From: Acidobacteriota bacterium
GTDB taxonomy: Bacteria; Acidobacteriota; Terriglobia; Terriglobales; Acidobacteriaceae
Reading direction: 5' to 3'
Length of the DNA: 64,000 nucleotides
Assembly: GCA_021792135.1 (NCBI GenBank)
Contig: JAJYVF010000027.1
Location: 1 to 64,000, forward strand
This document shows, one piece after another, positions 45,631 through 53,827 of the stretch. The position numbers and the translations under genes were made by a program. The notes under the pieces are model-generated. The model was not told where the DNA came from and did no database searches. It saw only the letters and a list, made by a program, of their open reading frames with translations. Positions within the stretch are counted from its first letter, which is position 1. Each line of letters begins with the position of its first letter.

Positions 45631-46611
45631 TTAGTAGATCCGGAAATTCACTTCGATCTGGATGACGACGGGGACGGCCCGGCCCTGGTACATAGCGGGC
45701 TTGAATTTGTACTGGCGAACGGCTTCCATAGCTTTTTCGTCGAGGCCCATCCCGAGGGGACGGACGACATGGACGCGCTGGGGATTGCCCTGAGTGTCCA
45801 CGATGAGCTCCAGCACACAGACGCCCTGGTATTTGGCGCGGCGGGCCTGATCGGAAAATTCGGGATCGGGGGCATAGACGAGGACCGGGTTGGAGACGCC
45901 TCCGCCGACACGGTAGATGCCGCCGCCGTATCCACCCCCCTGACCGGGGCCGATGCCGTTGCCGTGGCCGGAGCCGATGCCGCCACCGGAACCTGAGCCG
46001 AACCCTGAGCCGGAGCCGGAACCCTGGGAGCCGAAAGCGACCTGGGGCGACTGCGGGATGCCGAGGTCGGGCATATCGGCGTCCGGCAGCTTGATGGGCT
46101 GAGGCATGACGACCGTGGGCTCGACGGGGAGCCTGGGGTTATCGAGGCGAAGGATCTGGGGAGGGGTGATCTGGGTTTTGGCCATCTGGGGCAGGCGGCC
46201 CTTCGAGGCTTCGAGGATCTCGTGATTGCCTCCGCCCCCGCCTCCGCCCATGGTGTCCTTCATGGGGGCCAGGGGCACGAAGGGCGTGACGTCGATCGGG
46301 GTAGCGAGCAGCCTCCTCTGGGTGGAGCGCTGGTGCCACTGGTTGAGGGCAAGAAGGAGGATCAGGGCAGTGAGGAGGGTGTGGGTGCCGAGGGAGAGCA
46401 GGCTGGTCCAGCGGGACTGCGTGGCGATCTGGAGGCCGGCGAAGGTCGGAGTGAAGGCCGCGGGCCGGGGATGGCCGTTCCAGGAGATGGGCTGCCGGCG
46501 GGCGCGCAGGTTCAGGTGCCGGTCGACCCTGTCCATCAGCGTCGCGGGGGCGGGTTCGCGGGCCAGGGCCCCGCAGAGAGCCTGTTCAAGTTCCGCATCG
46601 GATTCGTACAT
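45631..46611 (-). CDS. TonB-like protein with sigma-partner-type N-terminus (paralogue 2)
   Basis: A 326-residue relative of the gene at 27030. The C-terminal 90 residues differ from paralogue 1 at only about 11 positions by eye. It has one membrane helix (THTLLTALILLLAL), a Gly/Ser-rich linker (GGGGGGGNHE, GSGSGSGFGSGSGGG), and the TonB end YAPDPEFSD to VNFRIY. Its first 35 residues (MYESDAELEQALCGALARE) differ entirely from paralogue 1 and look like the start of anti-sigma or sigma-partner proteins. It lies 76 bases after the ECF sigma gene on the same strand. Confidence 0.85.
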   Translation of the reverse strand: MYESDAELEQALCGALAREPAPATLMDRVDRHLNLRARRQPISWNGHPRPAAFTPTFAGLQIATQSRWTSLLSLGTHTLLTALILLLALNQWHQRSTQRRLLATPIDVTPFVPLAPMKDTMGGGGGGGNHEILEASKGRLPQMAKTQITPPQILRLDNPRLPVEPTVVMPQPIKLPDADMPDLGIPQSPQVAFGSQGSGSGSGFGSGSGGGIGSGHGNGIGPGQGGGYGGGIYRVGGGVSNPVLVYAPDPEFSDQARRAKYQGVCVLELIVDTQGNPQRVHVVRPLGMGLDEKAMEAVRQYKFKPAMYQGRAVPVVIQIEVNFRIY

Positions 46612-46687
46612 AGCAGCCTCTTCGTCGCCTGGGCCGAAGACGCTCCGCGCAGGAAACCTTCAGCGCGGCAGCTTCAGCGCGGCGCCT

Positions 46688-47188
46688 TCAATGCAAGACC
46701 TGGGCGGCTCTTTCGCGGAGCAGCCGCAGTGTGCGGTGGAGATGGCTCCTGACCGTGGCGACGGGCATGCTGAGAGCCTCGGCGATCTCCTCTGCTGACA
46801 TATCTTCCTGGTAATGGAGCACCATGACTGTGCGCGGGATCACCGGAAGCGAGCCGACCAGCAGCCGAAGCCGGGGGCTCAGTAAGGGATCGGCGGGCGC
46901 GGCCTCAACGCCCAGTTCGGGGAGGGCGTCCTGATCCATCGAAGTGTCGGGCCGCTGTTCGCGACGGCGTGCCAGGCCGATGGCGCGGTGGACGGTCACC
47001 TGACGGAGCCAGCGGAGGAGAGCTTCGCCGGACGGCAGGTGGTCCAGTCCAGCATACAACTCCAGAAAGACGTCCTGCGCGGTCTCCTCCGCGAGGGATC
47101 GGTCTCCCAGGATTGCGAGGGCGATGCTGAACACCATGGACTGGTGATCGAGCAGCAGGCTGCGGAAGGTGTCATTGCGAGCGTCCAG
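46688..47188 (-). CDS. ECF-type RNA polymerase sigma factor
   Basis: An extracytoplasmic-function sigma factor with region 2 (MVFSIALAILGDRSLAEETAQDVF) and region 4 helix-turn-helix (SAEEIAEALSMPVATVRSHLHRTL). The first in-frame ATG is 47137, which would cut region 2. Upstream residues TFRSLLLDHQS also match region 2, so the true start is probably a non-standard codon; the CTG at 47188 is used here. The gene lies directly before the TonB-like paralogue 2 and may control it. Confidence 0.8.
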   Translation of the reverse strand: MDARNDTFRSLLLDHQSMVFSIALAILGDRSLAEETAQDVFLELYAGLDHLPSGEALLRWLRQVTVHRAIGLARRREQRPDTSMDQDALPELGVEAAPADPLLSPRLRLLVGSLPVIPRTVMVLHYQEDMSAEEIAEALSMPVATVRSHLHRTLRLLRERAAQVLH

Positions 47189-47327
47189 GTCGCCACCTCG
47201 CTGGCTTCTATATACGCCTGCGGGGTGGGGGAGCGAGCAGATTTTTCGTGGCAGGAAACCGAAGGGAGCACGCGCGGCCGGCGAGAGGGAAACTACAGTA
47301 ACGTGCTGCCCTGGGAGCTCCCCGGGG

Positions 47328-48500
47328 TCACGGCCGGAGGGCGTCCGGGCAGAGCAGTCCGATGCGGCCGCCTGGGCCGACGGCATAGGGCAGAGACAGG
47401 GCGGTCCAGTTCCTGTCGGCTCCGGGAGGATCCCCGGGGCCTGGCTGGAGAGGGATCCAGGTACGGCCGTCGTCGCGGGAGATATCGGTGCCGTTGGGGC
47501 CGACGGTAATCCAGGTGCTGGTATCCGCGTCGTAATCGACCGCGGAACGGAAGCCGTGGGGGGGAGTGTGGGCGCGCTGGGGGCTGGCGAAATAGCTGGA
47601 CAGGGGAAGATGGCGGGCGTTCGGCCTGGCCGCCAGCAGGAGAGCGGAGGCAGAATGGTCGGGTTTATCGGGGTCGCCGCCGACAATCATGATCTTTTCC
47701 GGGAACCAGTCGGCCCATCCGCTGACCGCCGCCGCGTAGACGCCGGGATGGCTGAGGGCGCCATGGAGGCTGATCTGGGTGCGGGAGAACTTCATGGCGC
47801 AGGGCGATTTTCCCCACTCGAAGAACTCATTGGAGATGGCTCGGGCACCCCGCCTGCCGCTGGTGAAGACGATGATGGCGATGGGGTATTCGCTGAAGAG
47901 GAAGGACTCGTTGCTTTCGGCGGAAAGCTCCTCATCTTTTTCGGCGTCGGCATCGTCTTCGCCGCAGGCGGTGTTGGCGGCGGAGGCGGTGTTACCCCAG
48001 CGGCGCCAGGTGCTGCCGCTGTCGGTGGTGGCGAAGATGGGAAATTTGCCGTCAACGGGATCGCCCATGAGCAGGCCGTTGATGCCCTCGAACCAGCCTC
48101 TTCTGCCGAAGCGTATCTGCAGGTTCTGCCATGAGCCTTCCGGGTCGGGATTGGAGAAGACGAGTTTCCAGGTTCGGCAGCCGTCGGCGGTTTTGTAAAG
48201 GCGGGAGAGGTCTCCCCTGCCGGAGGACATGACGATGGCGGTTTTATCGTCGGGCGCCTGGATGGCGCGGAAATCAAGCTGGGCGGCACCGGGAGGGACG
48301 GCGCATCGGTCCCAGGTATCGCCGCCGTCGGTGGTGTGGACCACCGTTCCCTGGCTGCCGGCAGCCCAGGCGGTCTGGCCGTCCGAGGAGGCGGCAATGG
48401 CGTGGAGGTCGGCCGTCGCGTGCGAATTCTGAATCTGCCACTGGGCGTGGGCGGCACCGCAGCAGAGGGATGCTGTCGCCAGCCAGGCGAGGATGCGCAT
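47328..48500 (-). CDS. Secreted YCF48/BNR-type beta-propeller protein
   Basis: A 390-residue product with a signal peptide (LAWLATASLCCGAAHAQ). Repeated TTDGGDTWDRC, TADGCRTWKLV, TTDSGSTWRRW and DDGRTW-type motifs (S/T-x-D-x-G-x-TW) are Asp-box repeats of beta-propellers in the YCF48-like group. These proteins are often periplasmic or extracellular. An Asp/Glu-rich insert (EDDADAEKDEELSAESNE) is unusual. It lies upstream of the sigma gene on the same strand, separated by about 140 bases; a shared operon is possible but unproven. Confidence 0.8.
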   Translation of the reverse strand: MRILAWLATASLCCGAAHAQWQIQNSHATADLHAIAASSDGQTAWAAGSQGTVVHTTDGGDTWDRCAVPPGAAQLDFRAIQAPDDKTAIVMSSGRGDLSRLYKTADGCRTWKLVFSNPDPEGSWQNLQIRFGRRGWFEGINGLLMGDPVDGKFPIFATTDSGSTWRRWGNTASAANTACGEDDADAEKDEELSAESNESFLFSEYPIAIIVFTSGRRGARAISNEFFEWGKSPCAMKFSRTQISLHGALSHPGVYAAAVSGWADWFPEKIMIVGGDPDKPDHSASALLLAARPNARHLPLSSYFASPQRAHTPPHGFRSAVDYDADTSTWITVGPNGTDISRDDGRTWIPLQPGPGDPPGADRNWTALSLPYAVGPGGRIGLLCPDALRP

Positions 48501-48694
48501 TGAAGATCATTCTAGAACCGGTTTCGTTCGGAGGCTTCCGGCGGCGCGGTGGGGTGAGGGCGAGGTATCGGAAGCAAACCCGGGTGGGAGCGGGGTGCTC
48601 GCGACGGACCGCAGGGTTGACGGATCGGGTGCTCCGGGCCGGATCTTACTGTCTATTTACATGCGAAGGGGAGATTTGTTCCTAAGCTGAAATA

Positions 48695-49720
48695 ATGCGC
48701 CGTGTGCTTTTGTTCCTGAATCCACTGCTGATCCATAATGCCCGGCGCCGGGCCGCGGTGGAGCAGATCGCGGAGTTGCTGAGCGGGCGCGGGTCGGACG
48801 TGCACCTGAAGGAGACGCTTTCGGCGCATTCGGCGGGGCAGCAGGCGAGCGAGGCCGTGGCGGAGGGGTTCGACACCTTTCTGGTGTGCGGCGGAGACGG
48901 GACGGTCTTCCAGGTGCTGCAGGGGGTGGCCGGGTCGGATGCCGTCCTGGGGGTGCTGCCCTTCGGGACCGGCAATGTAATCGCGCAGAATCTGCGGCTG
49001 CCGCGGAATCCGCTGGCGGCGGCGAAGCTGCTTCTGGATGCGGAGCCACGGCCGGTCACGCTGGGACAGATCACGGTCAGTTCGGTCGGATATGCGCGCC
49101 GGCGAAGCTGGTATTTTCTGATTGCCGCAGGGATGGGGGTGCATGCCGCGCTGATGAATCTGGCGCCGACGGGCCAGGGCAAGCGGCACGGAGGGCGGCT
49201 GGCCTATTTTGCCGGGGGTGCGCGGCTGCTGGTGGAGCATCCGGTGCAGACCTTTGAGATCGAGATGCTGCGGGCCGACGGGAGCCTGGTGCAGGAACCG
49301 GCGTGCGAGGCGATCGCGACGCATGTGCCGGAGATCAATCGCTGGCGGCCGGGCGGCGATCCGTTCGCCAGCTGGCTGCGGGTGGCATGGGTTCCTCCGA
49401 CGGGACGGCTGGGGCTGGCGCATGCGAGTTTCCACGCGTTGGCGACGCACCGGAGCAATGGGCGGTTCGGATGGGGCGGTTTGCCCTTCCCGCAGTATCT
49501 GCAGGTAAAGCGGCTGGTGTGCAGGCCGGTGCGCGGAAGCGAGTACAAGCCGCCGCTGCTGGTGGAAGCGGATGGCGAGGTGCTGGGAACCTCCTATACC
49601 GAGATCGGTGTTGCGGACAAAAAAGTGCGGCTGCTGTACCCGAAGGAATCTGGCCCTGGCATCCCCATGGGGGCAACAGGTGCGGCTGGCCGGAATGGCT
49701 CCGGCCGGAGCGCGGAGTAG
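48695..49720 (+). CDS. YegS/DgkB-type diacylglycerol or sphingoid lipid kinase
   Basis: A 341-residue lipid kinase with the diagnostic VCGGDGTVFQVLQG motif and the LPFGTGNVIAQNLRLP segment. The C-terminal domain has VEADGEVLGTSY. These enzymes phosphorylate diacylglycerol or related lipids at the inner membrane. The start ATG has only a weak preceding ribosome-binding site. It ends 33 bases from the convergent antiporter gene. Confidence 0.9.
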   Translation: MRRVLLFLNPLLIHNARRRAAVEQIAELLSGRGSDVHLKETLSAHSAGQQASEAVAEGFDTFLVCGGDGTVFQVLQGVAGSDAVLGVLPFGTGNVIAQNLRLPRNPLAAAKLLLDAEPRPVTLGQITVSSVGYARRRSWYFLIAAGMGVHAALMNLAPTGQGKRHGGRLAYFAGGARLLVEHPVQTFEIEMLRADGSLVQEPACEAIATHVPEINRWRPGGDPFASWLRVAWVPPTGRLGLAHASFHALATHRSNGRFGWGGLPFPQYLQVKRLVCRPVRGSEYKPPLLVEADGEVLGTSYTEIGVADKKVRLLYPKESGPGIPMGATGAAGRNGSGRSAE

Positions 49721-49752
49721 CACCCGCTTGCGCGGCGGCGCATTTGCTCGGG

Positions 49753-51003
49753 CTAGGCGGCGCGCACGGCGGCCATATCCTCGGCTGCCTTTCCGGCATG
49801 TTCGATGTCGAGCAGATTTAGCGCCGGAGTGGTGAGCATGGTGGTAATCAGGGCCATGACCACCAGCATGGTGAAGAGCGTGGGCGAGAAAACGTGGTGG
49901 TTGTAAGCGATATTGAGGACCACCAGTTCGACGAGGCCGCGGGTGTTGAGCAGAGCGCCGAGCGCGAGGGCATCGCGCCATGATTGCCCGGTCCAGCGTG
50001 CAGCCAGAGCGGCTCCTCCCATCTTTCCGGCGACCGCGACCAGCAGGACGATGCCGGTCCAGAGCCAGATGCGGGTGCCGCTGAGGAGGTCAAGCCGGGT
50101 GCGCATGCCGGTGAGGGCAAAGAAGAGCGGCAGCAGCAGGATGGAGACGATCATATCGAGGCGGGCGCGCAGAGCGGCCTGCCAGTGGGGGATGCGGGGG
50201 AAGCAGACCCCGGCGAGGAACGCTCCGAAAAGGGGGTGAACGCCCAGGGCCTGGGTGGCCGCCGCGGAGGCGAGGACGATGGCCACGGTGATGCCGAGGA
50301 GCTCGTAGGAGAGAGGACGGCCGGGATTGCGCCTGACGAACCATCGCGCCAGCGGGCGAACGAAGCCGATCATCAGCAGCAGATACACGCCGAGGCCGAG
50401 GAAGCGCCAGGCGAGAGAGGCGGAATCGCCTTCGTGGGGAAGGAGGGTGAGCGCGACGGCCAGCAAACACCAGGCGCAGACGTCGTCGACCGCGGCACAC
50501 ATGAGGGCCGCGGCGCCCAGCGGAGTGGACTGGACCCGGCGCTCCTCCAGAATCCGGGCGAGGACGGGAAACGCCGTGATGCTCATGGAGATGCCGAGGA
50601 AAAGAACGAAGGGGACGCTGCCGATGCCGTCGGGAGCGAAGCGGATGCGCAGGGAGTGGGCGGCGGCTGCGGCCATGATGAAGGGGAAAAGTATGCTCAT
50701 GCCGCTGGCGAGGGTCGCCGTACCCTTCTGGCGGCGGAGGTGCTCGTAGTCCAGTTCGCTGCCGATGAGGAAGAGAAACAGGACGAGGCCGATGGTGCTG
50801 ATGGTTTCGAAGGCTCCCAGCGAGGCTGGGGGGAACAGCCGGCCGGAGGCGTGGGGGGCGAAGCGGCCGAAGACGGAAGGGCCAAGGAAGATGCCGCCGA
50901 TGATTTCACCGATGACCCGGGACTGACGGAGCTTGCGGGCGAGCCAGCCGCAGAAGAGTGCGGTCAGGAGCACCGTGGTCATCTGGATGAGGAGGAGGGT
51001 CAT
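49753..51003 (-). CDS. CPA2-family cation/proton antiporter
   Basis: A 416-residue integral membrane protein with about 12 helices, beginning MTLLLIQMTTVLLTALFCGW. It has GEIIGGIFLGPSVFG, LFLFLIGSELD, AALMCAAVDDVCAWCLLAVAL (DD motif of the antiporter site) and LNTRGLVELVVL. The family exchanges K+ or Na+ for protons. The start is placed at 51003, since the frame upstream reads as non-membrane, Cys-rich spacer. No regulatory TrkA domain is fused. Confidence 0.9.
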   Translation of the reverse strand: MTLLLIQMTTVLLTALFCGWLARKLRQSRVIGEIIGGIFLGPSVFGRFAPHASGRLFPPASLGAFETISTIGLVLFLFLIGSELDYEHLRRQKGTATLASGMSILFPFIMAAAAAHSLRIRFAPDGIGSVPFVLFLGISMSITAFPVLARILEERRVQSTPLGAAALMCAAVDDVCAWCLLAVALTLLPHEGDSASLAWRFLGLGVYLLLMIGFVRPLARWFVRRNPGRPLSYELLGITVAIVLASAAATQALGVHPLFGAFLAGVCFPRIPHWQAALRARLDMIVSILLLPLFFALTGMRTRLDLLSGTRIWLWTGIVLLVAVAGKMGGAALAARWTGQSWRDALALGALLNTRGLVELVVLNIAYNHHVFSPTLFTMLVVMALITTMLTTPALNLLDIEHAGKAAEDMAAVRAA

Positions 51004-51247
51004 CGGTGTAACGGTGTTTGCTGATTCTGGACTGGATGCAGAAAATGCGCAAGCGGCGGTGTGGCGGCGGCCAGCACTCTGCAACTGCCAGCAGAATGGA
51101 CACAAGAAAGGGGGCGGTCTCGGATGAGGCGCATCGCTCTGTGGGCAATTGGGTTATAAAAGAGATAGGGGGGGTCTGTTTTGTGGGGCGTCCACGCCCC
51201 CCGGGGATCTCTGTCTACGGCCCTGCCACCAAAGACTGGCCTGAATT

Positions 51248-53644
51248 ATGCATTTTAGGGTCCTGATGCGACTGATTTTGCCCGTTCTGTGCCTGTTGGC
51301 ATTATCGTGGTCGCGCGCCTTGGCGTACGGCGACACGGGATCGGCGGACGGCAATTCCCATGCGGCGGGGGTGATGCTGGTGCAGCGGCAAGCCATCATC
51401 GTTCCCCGGCTGGAGGTGGCACCGAAGCTGAGCGATTTTCTTGCCTCACCGGTGCGCCCGGCGGCAGCGAAGATGCTGCGGGTCAGCAAGTTCGTGGAGC
51501 GCTATCCGGAGGACGGGAGCCGGCCTTCGGATCCGACGGTCGCGTATCTCGGATACACGCACGAGTACTTTTTTGCGGCCTTTGTATGCAGGGACCAGGA
51601 TCCGAAGCTGATCCGGGCGCATATGCTGGAGCGCGACAGTCTGGGCGATGACGACAGCGTGCAGATCATGCTCGATACCTTTCACGACCAGCGGCGGGCG
51701 TTCTCGTTTCAGAGCAATGCGCTGGGCATCCAGGCGGATGCTCTCTACAGCGAGCAGACGGGCTACGATTTTTCCTTCGACACGGTCTGGGATACGTGGG
51801 CGAAACGGACCCGGAACGGCTTTGTGGTGCTCTTCCGGATCCCTTTTGCCAGCCTTTACTTCGCCAAGGCAGCGCCGCACGAGATGCGCACCTGGGGGAT
51901 CGTCCTGGAGCGGAGTATTTCGCACCTGAATGAGGCCGACTTCTGGCCGCGCAGCCGGCACAACATTGCGGGATATCTGACGCAGGATATCGCCGTGGAG
52001 GGTTTCCGGGACATCGAGAAGGGGCAGAACCTGCAGTTCGAGCCGTATTCTCTGGCGCGCAGCCTGCGGCAGCTGAATACGGTCAATCCCATCGACCCGT
52101 ATTTCCAGGACAAGCATCTGCAGGGTTACTCGGGGCTGGACGCGAAGTTCATCCTGGACAACAGCCTGGTTCTGGATACGACGGTGAACCCGGACTTCAG
52201 CCAGGTGGGGATCGACAACCCTGCCACGCCGAACCAGCGCTTTCCTCCTTACTTTCCCGAGGTGCGGCCGTTCTTCATCGAGAACAGCAGCTATTTCATG
52301 ACGCCGATCAGCCTGTATTACACGGACAACATCGTGACGCCGCAGTTTGGCGCCCGGCTGACGGGGAAGCTGGGCCCGTGGGCGCTGGGCGTGCTGGATG
52401 TGGATGACCGGAGCCCGGGACAGGCGGTGCCCCAGGGGACACCGGATTACGGCACGCGCGCGCATTTTTATGTCGGGCGCGTGAACCGCGATATGGGGAA
52501 GCTCTCGGACATGGGGCTGATCTATGCGGACCGGGAGTACCTGAGCTCATTCAACCGGGCAGGGGGCTTCGATTACCGGGTGCGCTTCCGGAACCGGTGG
52601 ACTTTTACGGGTCAGGCGGTGACTACGCAGACCCGGAACCTGAGCAACAGCACGGCGGGCGAACAGGAGTGCGAAAACACGCAGCTGACGTGCAGCGGCC
52701 AGGCGTACTACCAGGGGGTCAGCTACTCCGACCTGAACTGGAGCTGGTGGACGGCGTACAACGACACCTCGGGGGGATACGTGACGGACACCGGATTCTT
52801 CTCGCGGCCGGACGTGCGCGAGCCGAACGGGGCGATTCACTATACCTTCCGCCCGAAGCATGGGGCGATCCTGTCCCACGGGCCGGGCATTTACATGGAG
52901 CGTATCTGGGATCACGACGGGGTTCCGCTGGATTTCTACGTGAACCCGTCGTACAGCTTCAACTTCAAGGCGCGGACCTCGCTCTCGGCGAATATCGATC
53001 TGGGGCAGGACCGTCTGCGGCCCATCGATTACTCGGCGCTGACGCAGGACGTGGAATACCACAGCCACACGGAAGGGGTGAATTTCTACACGTCGCCGGT
53101 GGCGTATCTGGCCATCGGGGGCGGGTACTACCAGGGGACGGTGATCAACTACTCGCCGCCTCTGGGTGCCGGACCCGGGCCGGTCAATATCGCTTCGCCG
53201 AATCTGAATCTCGAGGTGAAGCCGATCAGCTCGATCGATCTGCAGAACAGCTATGTGTTCACGCACTTCACCAATCTGACGAACGGCAACCTGGTGTACG
53301 ACAACCATGAGCTGATTTCGCGCTGGAACTACCAGATGACGAAGGCCGCCTCCTTCAACCTGATCGGGCAGTACATCTCGACGCTGCCGCACGAGCAATA
53401 TACGGACGCGCCGAACTCGAAGGCACTTTTTGCGGATGCGCTGTTCACCTATATGCCGCACCCAGGGACGGCGCTCTATCTGGGGTATATCGGGAACTTT
53501 GCGAATATCAACCGCGCGCTGTGCACGCGTCTCCAGGACGGAATGTGCAATACGGCCGACCCGATTCTGCCGCCCACCAACTCCTCGCTGATGAATGACG
53601 AGAAGAATCTGTACGTGAAGGTCTCGTACCTGCTGCGATTCTGA
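51248..53644 (+). CDS. DUF5916 outer-membrane protein with CBM9-like domain
   Basis: A 798-residue protein with a signal peptide (LPVLCLLALSWSRALA). An N-terminal CBM9-like domain follows (SDPTVAYLGYTHEYFFAAF, GDDDSVQIMLDTFHDQ, FSFQSNALGIQADAL), then a long beta-barrel-like part with NPDFSQVGID and FPPYFPEVRPFFIE, ending in SYLLRF with terminal Phe. The DUF5916 family is common in Acidobacteria and Bacteroidetes; its substrate is unknown, but location is probably the outer membrane. ATGs at 51248 and 51266 are both possible. Confidence 0.88.
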   Translation: MHFRVLMRLILPVLCLLALSWSRALAYGDTGSADGNSHAAGVMLVQRQAIIVPRLEVAPKLSDFLASPVRPAAAKMLRVSKFVERYPEDGSRPSDPTVAYLGYTHEYFFAAFVCRDQDPKLIRAHMLERDSLGDDDSVQIMLDTFHDQRRAFSFQSNALGIQADALYSEQTGYDFSFDTVWDTWAKRTRNGFVVLFRIPFASLYFAKAAPHEMRTWGIVLERSISHLNEADFWPRSRHNIAGYLTQDIAVEGFRDIEKGQNLQFEPYSLARSLRQLNTVNPIDPYFQDKHLQGYSGLDAKFILDNSLVLDTTVNPDFSQVGIDNPATPNQRFPPYFPEVRPFFIENSSYFMTPISLYYTDNIVTPQFGARLTGKLGPWALGVLDVDDRSPGQAVPQGTPDYGTRAHFYVGRVNRDMGKLSDMGLIYADREYLSSFNRAGGFDYRVRFRNRWTFTGQAVTTQTRNLSNSTAGEQECENTQLTCSGQAYYQGVSYSDLNWSWWTAYNDTSGGYVTDTGFFSRPDVREPNGAIHYTFRPKHGAILSHGPGIYMERIWDHDGVPLDFYVNPSYSFNFKARTSLSANIDLGQDRLRPIDYSALTQDVEYHSHTEGVNFYTSPVAYLAIGGGYYQGTVINYSPPLGAGPGPVNIASPNLNLEVKPISSIDLQNSYVFTHFTNLTNGNLVYDNHELISRWNYQMTKAASFNLIGQYISTLPHEQYTDAPNSKALFADALFTYMPHPGTALYLGYIGNFANINRALCTRLQDGMCNTADPILPPTNSSLMNDEKNLYVKVSYLLRF

Positions 53645-53700
53645 ACGTCGCAGGAGGACGCGGGGCACTTTTTAAAGCCCTCTCCGCAGCCCGCCGATAA

Positions 53701-53790
53701 GGCCCCCGTAAGGGCCGCCCGGCCCGACCAGGCGCGGCGGCTCCCGCTCGCCCGAAGGCGGGCGGAGGCCCGCGCCGCCGTTGCGCCGGC
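53701..53790. other. GC-rich structured spacer
   Basis: Between the DUF5916 and GGDEF/EAL genes lies a highly GC-rich stretch with two hairpins: 53701-53716 (GGCCC stem) and 53744-53765, a 9-bp stem with one G-U pair and a CGAA tetraloop, flanked by GGCGGC and GCCGCC that could extend it. It may be a terminator, an RNA control element or a REP-like element. Confidence 0.45.
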
Positions 53791-53827
53791 CGGGTTCGTC
53801 GAAACAGGAATCGGGAACAGGTGAGGA

